Below, one piece after another: positions 1 to 6,090 of a stretch of 8,455 bases of DNA (position 1 is the stretch's first letter; each line of letters opens with the position of its first letter). The translations under genes were made by a program, and so were the position numbers. The notes beneath the pieces are model-generated. The model was not told the origin of the DNA. It saw only the letters and a program-made list of their open reading frames with translations, and ran no database searches. This DNA comes from Nitratiruptor sp. (lineage in GTDB: Bacteria; Campylobacterota; Campylobacteria; Campylobacterales; Nitratiruptoraceae), in contig WGAX01000178.1 in NCBI GenBank assembly GCA_015494595.1, positions 1 to 8,455 on the forward strand, written 5' to 3'.

Positions 1-1319
1 AGCACATAGATTGCGCTATAGAGCGTCATTGTAAGCCCTACAAGGATTGCTACATGAAAATGTGGGCCTGCGATCCACTGGGTATTGTGCAATAGGCGAT
101 TAATTCCCATATCTGCTTGAATAATACCTGCTGGCACAGCCAAACCAAAGCCAAGAAGCCCTCCAAGCAAGAATTTAAGCTCATTTGTCATCTTAAGCGG
201 TCTTGCTCTCCAAAGTGTCACAAGTGTTATAAAAAGCGCCAAACCTTGCGTGATGAGCTCAAAAGCTGTAATCATCTCCCCACTTGCTAGCTTCATAATT
301 TCGGGTTGTGGCTGGTCAGATAGCAAGTGGTGACTCCAAACCGCCCAAGAGACTACTAGCTCAAGCAGTAGTGCGGCTCTTGCGATATTTTGCATAAAGA
401 GGTTGCGTCCAGTAATAATCATTGCCAATAGATACCAAGTGCCTGCCACATAGATCAGCACAAGCCCATCTGCAATTAAATCAAGTCCCCACCAAAAGAC
501 ATTTTTATAGAGCAGCGAATCGACGCTATGCATATTCAGATGCCAGCCAAAGGCTTCACCAAGAATATAAAAAAGAATTAAAAGCCCTGCTCCCAAAATC
601 ACAAGTGCATCAAGGAAAGTATCCACAGTTCCTCTAAAAATAGCAACTATTGGAAGAGAAAGCGGCGGCTCTTTTGCATAAGGCTCTTTGCCTCTGATTT
701 TATTCACAAGGTTTAAAAAGCCATCGATCCCAAAAGCACTCATCAAAAGAGGCTTAAGTGGCTGCTTTTTCTGTCCCTTTGGTGTGTAGAAAACTGTGGC
801 GTAGATATTGAAGATAAACATGAGGGTACCAATCATAATGAGCGCTACACCGAGCACGAACATAAATCCGCCAACTACTTTAAACTGAGAAAAGTCTACA
901 GGCAAGGGCCAATAGATGGTATAAAGTGGCGCATAGTGGTAGATAAAGCCAGCAAGCCAAGCTAGAAGCGTTCCCCCAGCTACTGTCATCCAGGTTAGGT
1001 TGGCAAGTTTTACACTAAAGAGTGGCTTTTTCATTAAATATGGCACCAAGAAGGTAAATGCTCCAAAGACTATGAGATAAGTCGATCCAAAAATCCCAAC
1101 GATTGGATGCACCGTCATAATTGCAAAAAAATGTCCCTCATCAATCATTGGCAAAGGCTTTACCTCGTGAGCCCGCATAATCATACCTTCTAAGGCTGCT
1201 AAACCATAAAAGAGCAGCCCAACAATGACAGTGCGAAGGGTAATCTTTTGGATAGGTGTTAAAGTAGAGGTATCAAGCCCTCCCTCATTTCCTTGTAAAA
1301 GTAGCTCTTTTATACTCAT
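1..1319 (-). CDS. Heme-copper oxidase superfamily subunit I, NO-reductase-like (gNOR-type), partial
   Basis: This is the catalytic subunit of a membrane heme-copper oxidase family enzyme; 439 residues are visible and the 3' end lies beyond the left edge. Visible ligands are H71 (TVHP, low-spin heme), H330-H331 (WSHHLL, CuB/FeB pair), H420 (high-spin heme) and H422 (low-spin heme) in PHFHVA. The helix that normally carries the first CuB/FeB histidine reads WWGLDLIADG (276-285). Aligned with cNOR WWVVHLWVEG, D280 replaces the histidine and D284 replaces the FeB-site glutamate; aligned with oxidases, D284 falls where the cross-linked tyrosine would be. No tyrosine sits in the HH helix either, so O2 reduction is unlikely. 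The family known as gNOR has this 2-His/1-Asp pattern, as I recall. A basic ~45-residue segment (about 178-225) separates two membrane helices. The ATG overlaps the subunit II stop (ATGA) and is preceded by AAGGAG. The superfamily is certain; NO reductase activity is inferred. Confidence 0.88.
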   Translation of the reverse strand, partial: MSIKELLLQGNEGGLDTSTLTPIQKITLRTVIVGLLFYGLAALEGMIMRAHEVKPLPMIDEGHFFAIMTVHPIVGIFGSTYLIVFGAFTFLVPYLMKKPLFSVKLANLTWMTVAGGTLLAWLAGFIYHYAPLYTIYWPLPVDFSQFKVVGGFMFVLGVALIMIGTLMFIFNIYATVFYTPKGQKKQPLKPLLMSAFGIDGFLNLVNKIRGKEPYAKEPPLSLPIVAIFRGTVDTFLDALVILGAGLLILFYILGEAFGWHLNMHSVDSLLYKNVFWWGLDLIADGLVLIYVAGTWYLLAMIITGRNLFMQNIARAALLLELVVSWAVWSHHLLSDQPQPEIMKLASGEMITAFELITQGLALFITLVTLWRARPLKMTNELKFLLGGLLGFGLAVPAGIIQADMGINRLLHNTQWIAGPHFHVAILVGLTMTLYSAIYV

Positions 1320-1912
1320 CTGCTCTCCTTCATAGCAACTTTTTTGTAGCAATCAACGCGTATAGCACTAGGGATTTTCATAAATGCTCCCTTTGGTCCA
1401 GAGTATTCTGTGCTAATGATGTCATATGTTCCAGATTTACTAAATTTCCACAAAAGCTCGTTATCATATTTTGGGACTACTTGCATCTGAAACACCATTG
1501 AGTTGTCTTTGCGAAAGAGTCCAAAGCCATAGGTGAGATCTTGGCTTTTGACATTAAACTTCACTACTTCTCCGCACTGCAGCACAATTGGTTTGATTTC
1601 AGGCAAGTGGTATTTGTGATCTTTAATTGTGATTTCAACCACTCGATCAGGCTTTATCATATGCTTTTTAAGCTCCCATGCTACCCAGGGGATTTTGTTA
1701 TAAGTGAGGATATGGATTCCAACACCAACCATTACCAACAAAGCCAAATAGCTATAGAAAACCTTTGGTGTAATGAAAGATTTGTTGCTACCAGGCTCTT
1801 GCGTGACGCGGTAAGCGAACCAGCCAATAAGAGAGATAATAGCAAGAGCGTAGATAGTATAGACAAGCTTAAGTGTGCCAAGCACTTCATGCGTGGTCGT
1901 GAGATCTTGCAT
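1316..1912 (-). CDS. Heme-copper oxidase subunit II-like protein without CuA ligands
   Basis: This 198-residue partner of the catalytic subunit has two N-terminal membrane helices (about 16-36 and 50-70) and then a periplasmic cupredoxin domain (about 90-188). The CuA signature C-x-E-x-C-x3-H-x2-M can be aligned without gaps to residues 167-178, STEYSGPKGAFM. Both cysteines are serines (S167, S171) and the histidine is glycine (G175), while E169 and M178 remain. The upstream CuA histidine (DxxH) is Y128 in SQDLTYGF. The fold therefore seems kept but the binuclear copper centre lost, as happened independently in quinol oxidases. Electrons may come directly from quinol or from another donor; this is inference. 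A strong AAAGGAGG lies before the ATG. The stop overlaps the subunit I start by 4 nt, so the two are probably translationally coupled. Length is somewhat short for a canonical COX2. Confidence 0.82.
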   Translation of the reverse strand: MQDLTTTHEVLGTLKLVYTIYALAIISLIGWFAYRVTQEPGSNKSFITPKVFYSYLALLVMVGVGIHILTYNKIPWVAWELKKHMIKPDRVVEITIKDHKYHLPEIKPIVLQCGEVVKFNVKSQDLTYGFGLFRKDNSMVFQMQVVPKYDNELLWKFSKSGTYDIISTEYSGPKGAFMKIPSAIRVDCYKKVAMKESR

Positions 1913-1935
1913 TGAGCCTCCTTTATGTTTTTGAG

Positions 1936-1941
1936 AGTATA
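1936..1941 (-). promoter_or_regulatory. Predicted -10 element of the NOR-like operon
   Basis: On the minus strand this reads TATACT. The predicted start site is near 1929-1932, giving a leader of about 17-20 nt that contains the AAAGGAGG ribosome site. No good -35 hexamer is needed if the FNR-type box upstream recruits polymerase; the gap between box and hexamer is 22 nt, the class II spacing. Confidence 0.55.
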
Positions 1942-1963
1942 AACTTTAGTTGCAGGCAAAAAG

Positions 1964-1977
1964 TTGATCTTAGTCAA
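1964..1977 (-). promoter_or_regulatory. FNR/DNR-type (Crp-Fnr family) operator
   Basis: The palindrome TTGACTAAGATCAA (minus strand) matches the FNR-family consensus TTGAT-N4-ATCAA at 9 of 10 fixed positions. Its centre lies about 41.5 nt upstream of the start site predicted from the TATACT -10 element, the usual class II activator position. It would place the NOR-like operon under a low-oxygen or NO/nitrite-responsive Crp-Fnr regulator. Which member binds cannot be told from the window. Confidence 0.6.
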
Positions 1978-2010
1978 GAAAATAGTAGAATTTTGAGCTA
2001 ATTTTTGTAT

Positions 2011-2035
2011 AAAAATTACTCAATTTAATGAGTAA
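2011..2035 (-). terminator. Likely intrinsic terminator after the MFS gene
   Basis: The inverted repeat TTACTCA / TGAGTAA (2016-2022 and 2029-2035) with a 6-nt loop is followed, on the minus strand, by five T (2015-2011). It lies about 30 nt past the MFS stop codon and just upstream of the NOR promoter, so it would end the secG-to-MFS transcript. The stem is AT-rich and therefore weak, and an alternative role as an operator cannot be excluded. Confidence 0.5.
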
Positions 2036-2066
2036 CAAAAATGCATATTGTGTAAAATATAAGCAG

Positions 2067-3143
2067 CTATCTTTTAATAAGCAGCACCGCCCAGGCCAAA
2101 AGGGCTACAACGCTTGCATATAAGAAAAGGTACTCCCCATAAAAAAGTCCGGCCAAGAAGCTGCCAACCATCCCACCAAGCCCAAAAGAGAAGCTTCCAA
2201 AAAAGAGTTGCGCTAACTTTTTATCCTCATAAAGGGTAAAAAGATAGGCTATAGCACTAGAGTAGTAGAGGGCAAAGCCAAAGGCGTGTAGGGATTGGGC
2301 TAGATAGAGGAGGGGAAGAGTAGTAGGAAACAAAAAGAGTAAAAGCCAGCGAAAGATAGTAACAAAGGTGGAAAACTGCATCAGTTTTAAAAGGTTTTTT
2401 CGCATTAAAGGCGCTTGCAGGTAGAGCATCACGATCTCACATATTACCCCAAATGTCCAAAGGTAGCTAATGGTAGCATAGTCAAGTCCTTGCTCTTTTT
2501 CATAAATGGTAAAAAAGTTGTAAAATGGTGCAAAGCTTACCTGCATCAAAAAGAGATTTGCCCAAAGAGGCCAATGGCGCAACAGATTTATAGGTTTTTT
2601 GGAAGGATTTTGCAGCTCTTTACTCTCGAAACGAGGTAAAAGAAGAGCAAAAAAGGCAGTAAAGAGCACCATGACTATAAAAAAGTGCAAAGCACTTACA
2701 GGCTTATCCATAAACCTTGCTACTACTAAAGCTACAAATATAAACCCAAGGGATCCCCATAGCCTCGCTCTGCCATAGTGCTCTTTGCCAATTTTCTCCA
2801 GAGCGATGCTCTCAGCATAAGGCAAAATAAGGGCAAATGCTATGCCTATAAAGATATTGGTAAGCAGTAAAAGCCAAAAGTTTTCTATAGTTACATAGAG
2901 GGCTGCAGCGCTTATAAGCAGTCCCAAAAGAGCAGTTTTATAGATAGTAGCAGTAAGCTGCTTTGTAAGGAAGAAAAAGGGAGCTAAAAAACGCACCAAT
3001 GGACTCATTGCAAAGATAATGCCAATCTGTGTGCTTGTGTAGCCAAAAGAGTCCAAGACTTTTGGCAAATAGATCACATACACCCCAATAATGGCAAAAA
3101 AGAAGAAATAAAATGCGCTTAAAAGAGGAAAGATACTACGCAT
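2067..3143 (-). CDS. MFS transporter, PPP/LacY-like (MFS_1_like) clade
   Basis: This is a 358-residue, very hydrophobic protein with about 12 membrane helices, the first beginning right after the start (MRSIFPLLSAFYFFFFAIIG). The segment HYGRARLWGSLGFI (about 122-135), after helix 4, is typical of the 3-phenylpropionate/LacY-like group of major facilitator transporters, as is PLVRFLAPFF near residue 50. The substrate is unknown. The ATG at 3143 was chosen because it begins just before helix 1 and overlaps the upstream RDD gene by only 8 nt. An in-frame start at 3221 would add 26 residues and overlap by 86 nt. A clear Shine-Dalgarno is lacking, so translation may be coupled to the upstream gene. 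It is the last gene of the secG string. Confidence 0.85.
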   Translation of the reverse strand: MRSIFPLLSAFYFFFFAIIGVYVIYLPKVLDSFGYTSTQIGIIFAMSPLVRFLAPFFFLTKQLTATIYKTALLGLLISAAALYVTIENFWLLLLTNIFIGIAFALILPYAESIALEKIGKEHYGRARLWGSLGFIFVALVVARFMDKPVSALHFFIVMVLFTAFFALLLPRFESKELQNPSKKPINLLRHWPLWANLFLMQVSFAPFYNFFTIYEKEQGLDYATISYLWTFGVICEIVMLYLQAPLMRKNLLKLMQFSTFVTIFRWLLLFLFPTTLPLLYLAQSLHAFGFALYYSSAIAYLFTLYEDKKLAQLFFGSFSFGLGGMVGSFLAGLFYGEYLFLYASVVALLAWAVLLIKR

Positions 3144-3606
3144 TATGTATAAGCATACTCCAGGAAGCCAAATCGTGCAGGGTTTGGCGATCTTTGCGAA
3201 ATAGGGCAATAAGAATACCAATAATAGAAAGAATAGAGATTGGCATCATAATATAGCGCACTATGGCTTGCCACAAAGCAATTGGGGTGTTGGGATCATT
3301 ATATTTTGTGATCTTTATTTCATAAGCCCTCATTCCCGGAGTCTCCCCCTTTTTCCACCAAAGCAGTACTACAATAAGAAAGTGTGGAATGAGGATATAG
3401 AGCCACCCTTGCGCCATATGATCCCGAAATGCTTCACGCGAGCCCATTATGAGGTAGATCACGATGTAGATAATGGGCATAGTAATCATAAAGGTATCTG
3501 TCAAAAAGGCTTTGAGTCTATCAGTTATTGGCGCAGGAGTGAAAGAGGGGGCGAGTTTTTTCTCTTTTGGCTTTTTCCCCTGCTTTATATTGCGCCATCT
3601 AGCCAT
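3136..3606 (-). CDS. RDD-family integral membrane protein
   Basis: This is a 156-residue membrane protein with a basic, lysine-rich N-terminus (1-20). The RDD family marks are visible: R30 and D37 in ITDRLKAFLTDTF, the loop GETPGMRAYEIKI (87-99), and RKDRQTLHDLAS (137-148) at the end of the last helix. There are about three to four membrane segments (38-55, 68-84, 115-135). The function of RDD proteins is poorly known; some relatives have been linked to ion transport. The ATG overlaps the pyrE stop by one base (TGATG), and the 3' end overlaps the MFS gene. In my memory, Campylobacter also has a small membrane protein gene directly after pyrE, so this may be a conserved placement. Confidence 0.85.
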   Translation of the reverse strand: MARWRNIKQGKKPKEKKLAPSFTPAPITDRLKAFLTDTFMITMPIIYIVIYLIMGSREAFRDHMAQGWLYILIPHFLIVVLLWWKKGETPGMRAYEIKITKYNDPNTPIALWQAIVRYIMMPISILSIIGILIALFRKDRQTLHDLASWSMLIHNA

Positions 3607-4211
3607 CAGTTGCCTCTGCTGCCTGGTTTAATGGGTGTACTGCCAGCTTTGCAAAGAGGGCAATTTTCAGGCTTATAGATTGGAAAATCGAAATCAGCCA
3701 GTGCAAAAAATGGCTTATCTTTTGGGAGTTTACATTCTGCTTGACGCTCTGTGCCCTCTCTTTTGCATACGCCTCTATTGGCCAAGGCTGCAAAGCCTAC
3801 TATCTCAGCGCCTCTTTTTTCAATTTCGCTGGCTGCTTCCATAGCACTACCCCCAGTAGTGATAATATCTTCGCAAATGAGCACTCTCTCACGCGGGTTG
3901 ACTGCAAAGCCTCTTCGAAGAGTCATCTTGCCATCTTTTCGCTCAGTAAAAATAAAACGCACCCCTAATGCTCTAGCTAGCTCATAGCCAGCAAGCAGCC
4001 CCCCAATAGCAGGAGAGCAGACAGTATCGATTTCTAGTCCACTAGCTTTAATCTGTTTAGCTAGCTCATCTGCTAGCTGCTGGGCTATTTTTGGATCTTC
4101 TAAAACTTTTGCGCTTTGTAGGTAGTTTGGGCTATGCTTGCCACTAGAGAGCAGGAAATGTCCCTCTAGTAGTGCTCCTGCATCTTTGTAGATTTTTTCA
4201 ATGTCAAGCAT
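3606..4211 (-). CDS. pyrE: Orotate phosphoribosyltransferase
   Basis: This 201-residue cytoplasmic enzyme joins orotate and PRPP to give orotidine 5'-phosphate in UMP synthesis. The PRPP-binding signature VLICEDIITTGGS is at 110-122, with the adjacent acidic pair E114-D115. The catalytic flexible loop is FTERKDGKMTLRRGF (88-102), and substrate-side motifs LLSSGKHSPNY (20-30) and SPAIGG (66-71) are present. The C-terminus CPLCKAGSTPIKPGSRGN (184-201), with its CxxC-like pair, is the form I associate with the Campylobacterota/Thermus-type PyrE. The gene begins 3 nt after the frr stop and touches the RDD gene start. Length fits the family. Confidence 0.97.
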   Translation of the reverse strand: MLDIEKIYKDAGALLEGHFLLSSGKHSPNYLQSAKVLEDPKIAQQLADELAKQIKASGLEIDTVCSPAIGGLLAGYELARALGVRFIFTERKDGKMTLRRGFAVNPRERVLICEDIITTGGSAMEAASEIEKRGAEIVGFAALANRGVCKREGTERQAECKLPKDKPFFALADFDFPIYKPENCPLCKAGSTPIKPGSRGN

Positions 4212-4214
4212 CTG

Positions 4215-4775
4215 TTATACTTTCATAATCTCTTGCTCTTTTTGTTTGACGAGCTCATCTACCTTTTTGACAAACTCATCAGTAATCTTTTGTACCTCCT
4301 CAAGCCCTCTTTTCTCCTCATCCTCTGTAATAGCTTTCTCTTTGAAAAGCTTTTTGATCTTATCATTTGCATCTCTTCGCACATTTCTTATAGCAATCTT
4401 TGCCTTTTCACCAAACTGCTTTGCCTTTTTGGCTTCAGCTTCACGCTGCTCCACTGTCATTGGGGGGAAGAAGAGTTTGATCTGATCCCCATCGTTGTTT
4501 GGATTGACACCAATATTTGCCTCTTGGATTGCTCGCTCAATTTCGCCCAAAAGGGATTTATCCCAAGGAGAGATCACAATTGTGGTAGCATCAGTAGCTA
4601 CTACGCTTGCAGCTTGATTAAGAGGCGTTGGGGCTCCATAGTAATCAACTTTGATATTTTCTACCACTGCGGTTGTAACACGACCTGTGCGCAATGTGTT
4701 GAAATCTTTTTTCAACACTTCCAAAGACTTTTGCATATGATCTCTGGTATACTCATACACCTCATTCAGTTCCAT
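4215..4775 (-). CDS. frr: Ribosome recycling factor
   Basis: This 186-residue protein, with EF-G, splits the post-termination ribosome. The three-helix-bundle domain is formed by residues about 1-30 and 105-186. The conserved arginine region VRRDANDKIKKL (132-143) is intact, as are LRTGRVTTAVVENIKVDYYG (28-47) and ISPWDKSLLGEIERAI (68-83). Length is exactly that expected. AAGGAG lies 6 nt before the ATG. The start codon is inside the 3' end of the deacetylase gene (14-nt overlap), so expression is probably coupled to it, which is notable for an essential gene. Confidence 0.98.
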   Translation of the reverse strand: MELNEVYEYTRDHMQKSLEVLKKDFNTLRTGRVTTAVVENIKVDYYGAPTPLNQAASVVATDATTIVISPWDKSLLGEIERAIQEANIGVNPNNDGDQIKLFFPPMTVEQREAEAKKAKQFGEKAKIAIRNVRRDANDKIKKLFKEKAITEDEEKRGLEEVQKITDEFVKKVDELVKQKEQEIMKV

Positions 4776-5724
4776 AGCGACTCCTTACCAAAATTTTTGT
4801 GTTAATTTTACTATGTTTTACCTTTATTATTACTCTTACTCTTCTTTTTGTAAGCTTAAGATGCAAATTCTCTTTAATATACCCATTTTTTACTTTAACT
4901 CTTCTCCAACCATAGTCAGTGACATAGAGTTGGGCGTTTGTATATTTTGGATCTATTTTGAGTGCTACTTCTTTTAAGATCCCATCTTTGGGATAGGTAC
5001 GAGGCTCGATCCATTGGGTTGGCAGATACTTTAGATGTAAAGCTTGAGGCAGATTGCTTTTGCCAACGAGGGCGATGCGATTAAGATCGTATATTGAGCT
5101 TTTTTTAGAGACTGCTCCTAAGTTTTGATTGCAAAGCACAAAATGAAAAGATTGCAAAAGCCCTTTTACTCGCTTATCATATTCTCCATAAGGGTAGGCG
5201 TAGCTTTTAGGTAAAGTATGCAAGTGCTTTTTATATAACTTCAAAGCTTTTTTAGTATCTTTTACAATCTCTTCATTGCTTAGATCTGTTAGATGAGGAT
5301 GAGTGTGAGAGTGGAGTCCAATTTCGCCAAATTTGGCTATCTCTTTTATATCCTTCCAGCGCAAAAAATCTGGATACCTATTTTGAATGGGCTTCGTGGA
5401 GATGAAGAGTGTAAAGGGGTAATGAAACTTTTGAAAAAGAGGCAAGGCTTTAAGCAGGCTCTTAAATCCATCATCTATAGTAATTACTACCCATTTTGGA
5501 TCGAGTGGCTCTCTGTTTTGTAATGCTTTTACAAGTCTTTGTAGAGGAATAACCTTGTAGTGATGCTTTTGAAGATAAACAAAATCTTTTTGCAGCTGCT
5601 CAAGGCTGGTATTAGTTGTAGGATACCTTGGATCACCAAATCTGTGATAGAGTAGAATATGGGCATCGCCAAAGAGGCGAAAGAGAAAAATAAAATTAGT
5701 GAGTAGCAGGAGCTTGTGGAGCAT
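4762..5724 (-). CDS. Secreted NodB-domain polysaccharide deacetylase (CE4, PgaB/IcaB-like)
   Basis: This is a 320-residue protein with a hydrophobic N-terminus (about 3-18) that looks like a signal peptide or anchor, so action outside the inner membrane is likely. The NodB core is complete: TIDDGF (82-87; D84 catalytic base, D85 metal ligand), HSHTH (138-142; H138 and H142 metal ligands) and YAYPYGEYD (175-183). The HILLYHRF start (22-29) resembles PgaB/IcaB N-acetylglucosamine deacetylases. A basic C-terminal part (about 232-320), with alternating hydrophobic residues, looks like an appended beta-rich domain that I do not recognise. The gene overlaps secG by 29 nt and frr by 14 nt. No convincing Shine-Dalgarno precedes the ATG. 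The likely target is acetylated surface polysaccharide or peptidoglycan; which of these cannot be decided. Confidence 0.9.
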   Translation of the reverse strand: MLHKLLLLTNFIFLFRLFGDAHILLYHRFGDPRYPTTNTSLEQLQKDFVYLQKHHYKVIPLQRLVKALQNREPLDPKWVVITIDDGFKSLLKALPLFQKFHYPFTLFISTKPIQNRYPDFLRWKDIKEIAKFGEIGLHSHTHPHLTDLSNEEIVKDTKKALKLYKKHLHTLPKSYAYPYGEYDKRVKGLLQSFHFVLCNQNLGAVSKKSSIYDLNRIALVGKSNLPQALHLKYLPTQWIEPRTYPKDGILKEVALKIDPKYTNAQLYVTDYGWRRVKVKNGYIKENLHLKLTKRRVRVIIKVKHSKINTKILVRSRYGTE

Positions 5725-6034
5725 TGTTTGGAGCAGGTTTTGGCTCTGGAATAGTTGGCACAGGTGAAGTTTTTTCTACTTTAATCTTATCGACTACAGA
5801 TTTATTGTACTCTTTGTTGTACATATACCCAAGCAAAATAGTATTGAGTACAAATATAGTAGCAAGGAAAAAGGTGGCTCTAGCCAAAAATCCTTGTGGG
5901 CCCTTTGCTCCAAAGAGCGATTCATTACTTCCACTATATGCACCAAGTCCTATGGAGGAGCTTTTTTGTAGTAAAATAATGATGGTCAAAATCACCGCTA
6001 GAACAATTTGGAGTATGAAAAGGATTTTAATCAT
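5696..6034 (-). CDS. secG: Protein translocase subunit SecG
   Basis: This 112-residue membrane protein is an auxiliary part of the SecYEG channel. Two membrane helices (about 3-22 and 51-71) flank the conserved cytoplasmic loop GLGAYSGSNESLFGAKGPQG (29-48), which ends in FLARAT. The C-terminus after residue 88 is proline- and alanine-rich (PVPTIPEPKPAPNNAPQAPA), a low-complexity tail common in SecG of this group. AAGGG precedes the ATG. This is the first gene of the minus-strand string; its 3' end overlaps the deacetylase gene by 29 nt. Confidence 0.96.
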   Translation of the reverse strand: MIKILFILQIVLAVILTIIILLQKSSSIGLGAYSGSNESLFGAKGPQGFLARATFFLATIFVLNTILLGYMYNKEYNKSVVDKIKVEKTSPVPTIPEPKPAPNNAPQAPATH

Positions 6035-6062
6035 CTGTTTCCCTTATCAAAAATTTGAGCCA

Positions 6063-6068
6063 ATTATA
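6063..6068 (-). promoter_or_regulatory. Predicted -10 element of the secG operon
   Basis: On the minus strand this reads TATAAT, a perfect sigma-70 -10 hexamer, about 29 nt before the secG ATG, with a start site near 6056. No -35 match is seen at 17 nt spacing, which is usual for Campylobacterota promoters. The space between secG and the divergent methyltransferase gene is only 56 nt, so both start signals must fit in it. Confidence 0.55.
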
Positions 6069-6090
6069 TCTAATCTAAGGTAAATCTATA

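Noticed and set aside
1316..1912. Ordinary cytochrome c oxidase subunit II with CuA
   Set aside because: Both CuA cysteines and both histidines are replaced, with spacing kept, so a CuA centre cannot form in the usual way.
1541..1915. Plus-strand open frame of 124 codons
   Set aside because: It is antisense to the subunit II gene, which has cupredoxin features, a Shine-Dalgarno and a promoter. The plus-strand frame has no recognisable domain.
3144..3221. Longer MFS start giving 26 more residues
   Set aside because: It would overlap the RDD gene by 86 nt, and its residues do not look like part of a transporter. The start at 3143 sits directly before membrane helix 1.
4233..4805. Plus-strand open frame of 190 codons
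   Set aside because: It lies antisense across frr, which is certain. Its Leu/Phe/Cys-rich composition is what the complement of a charged helical protein gives.
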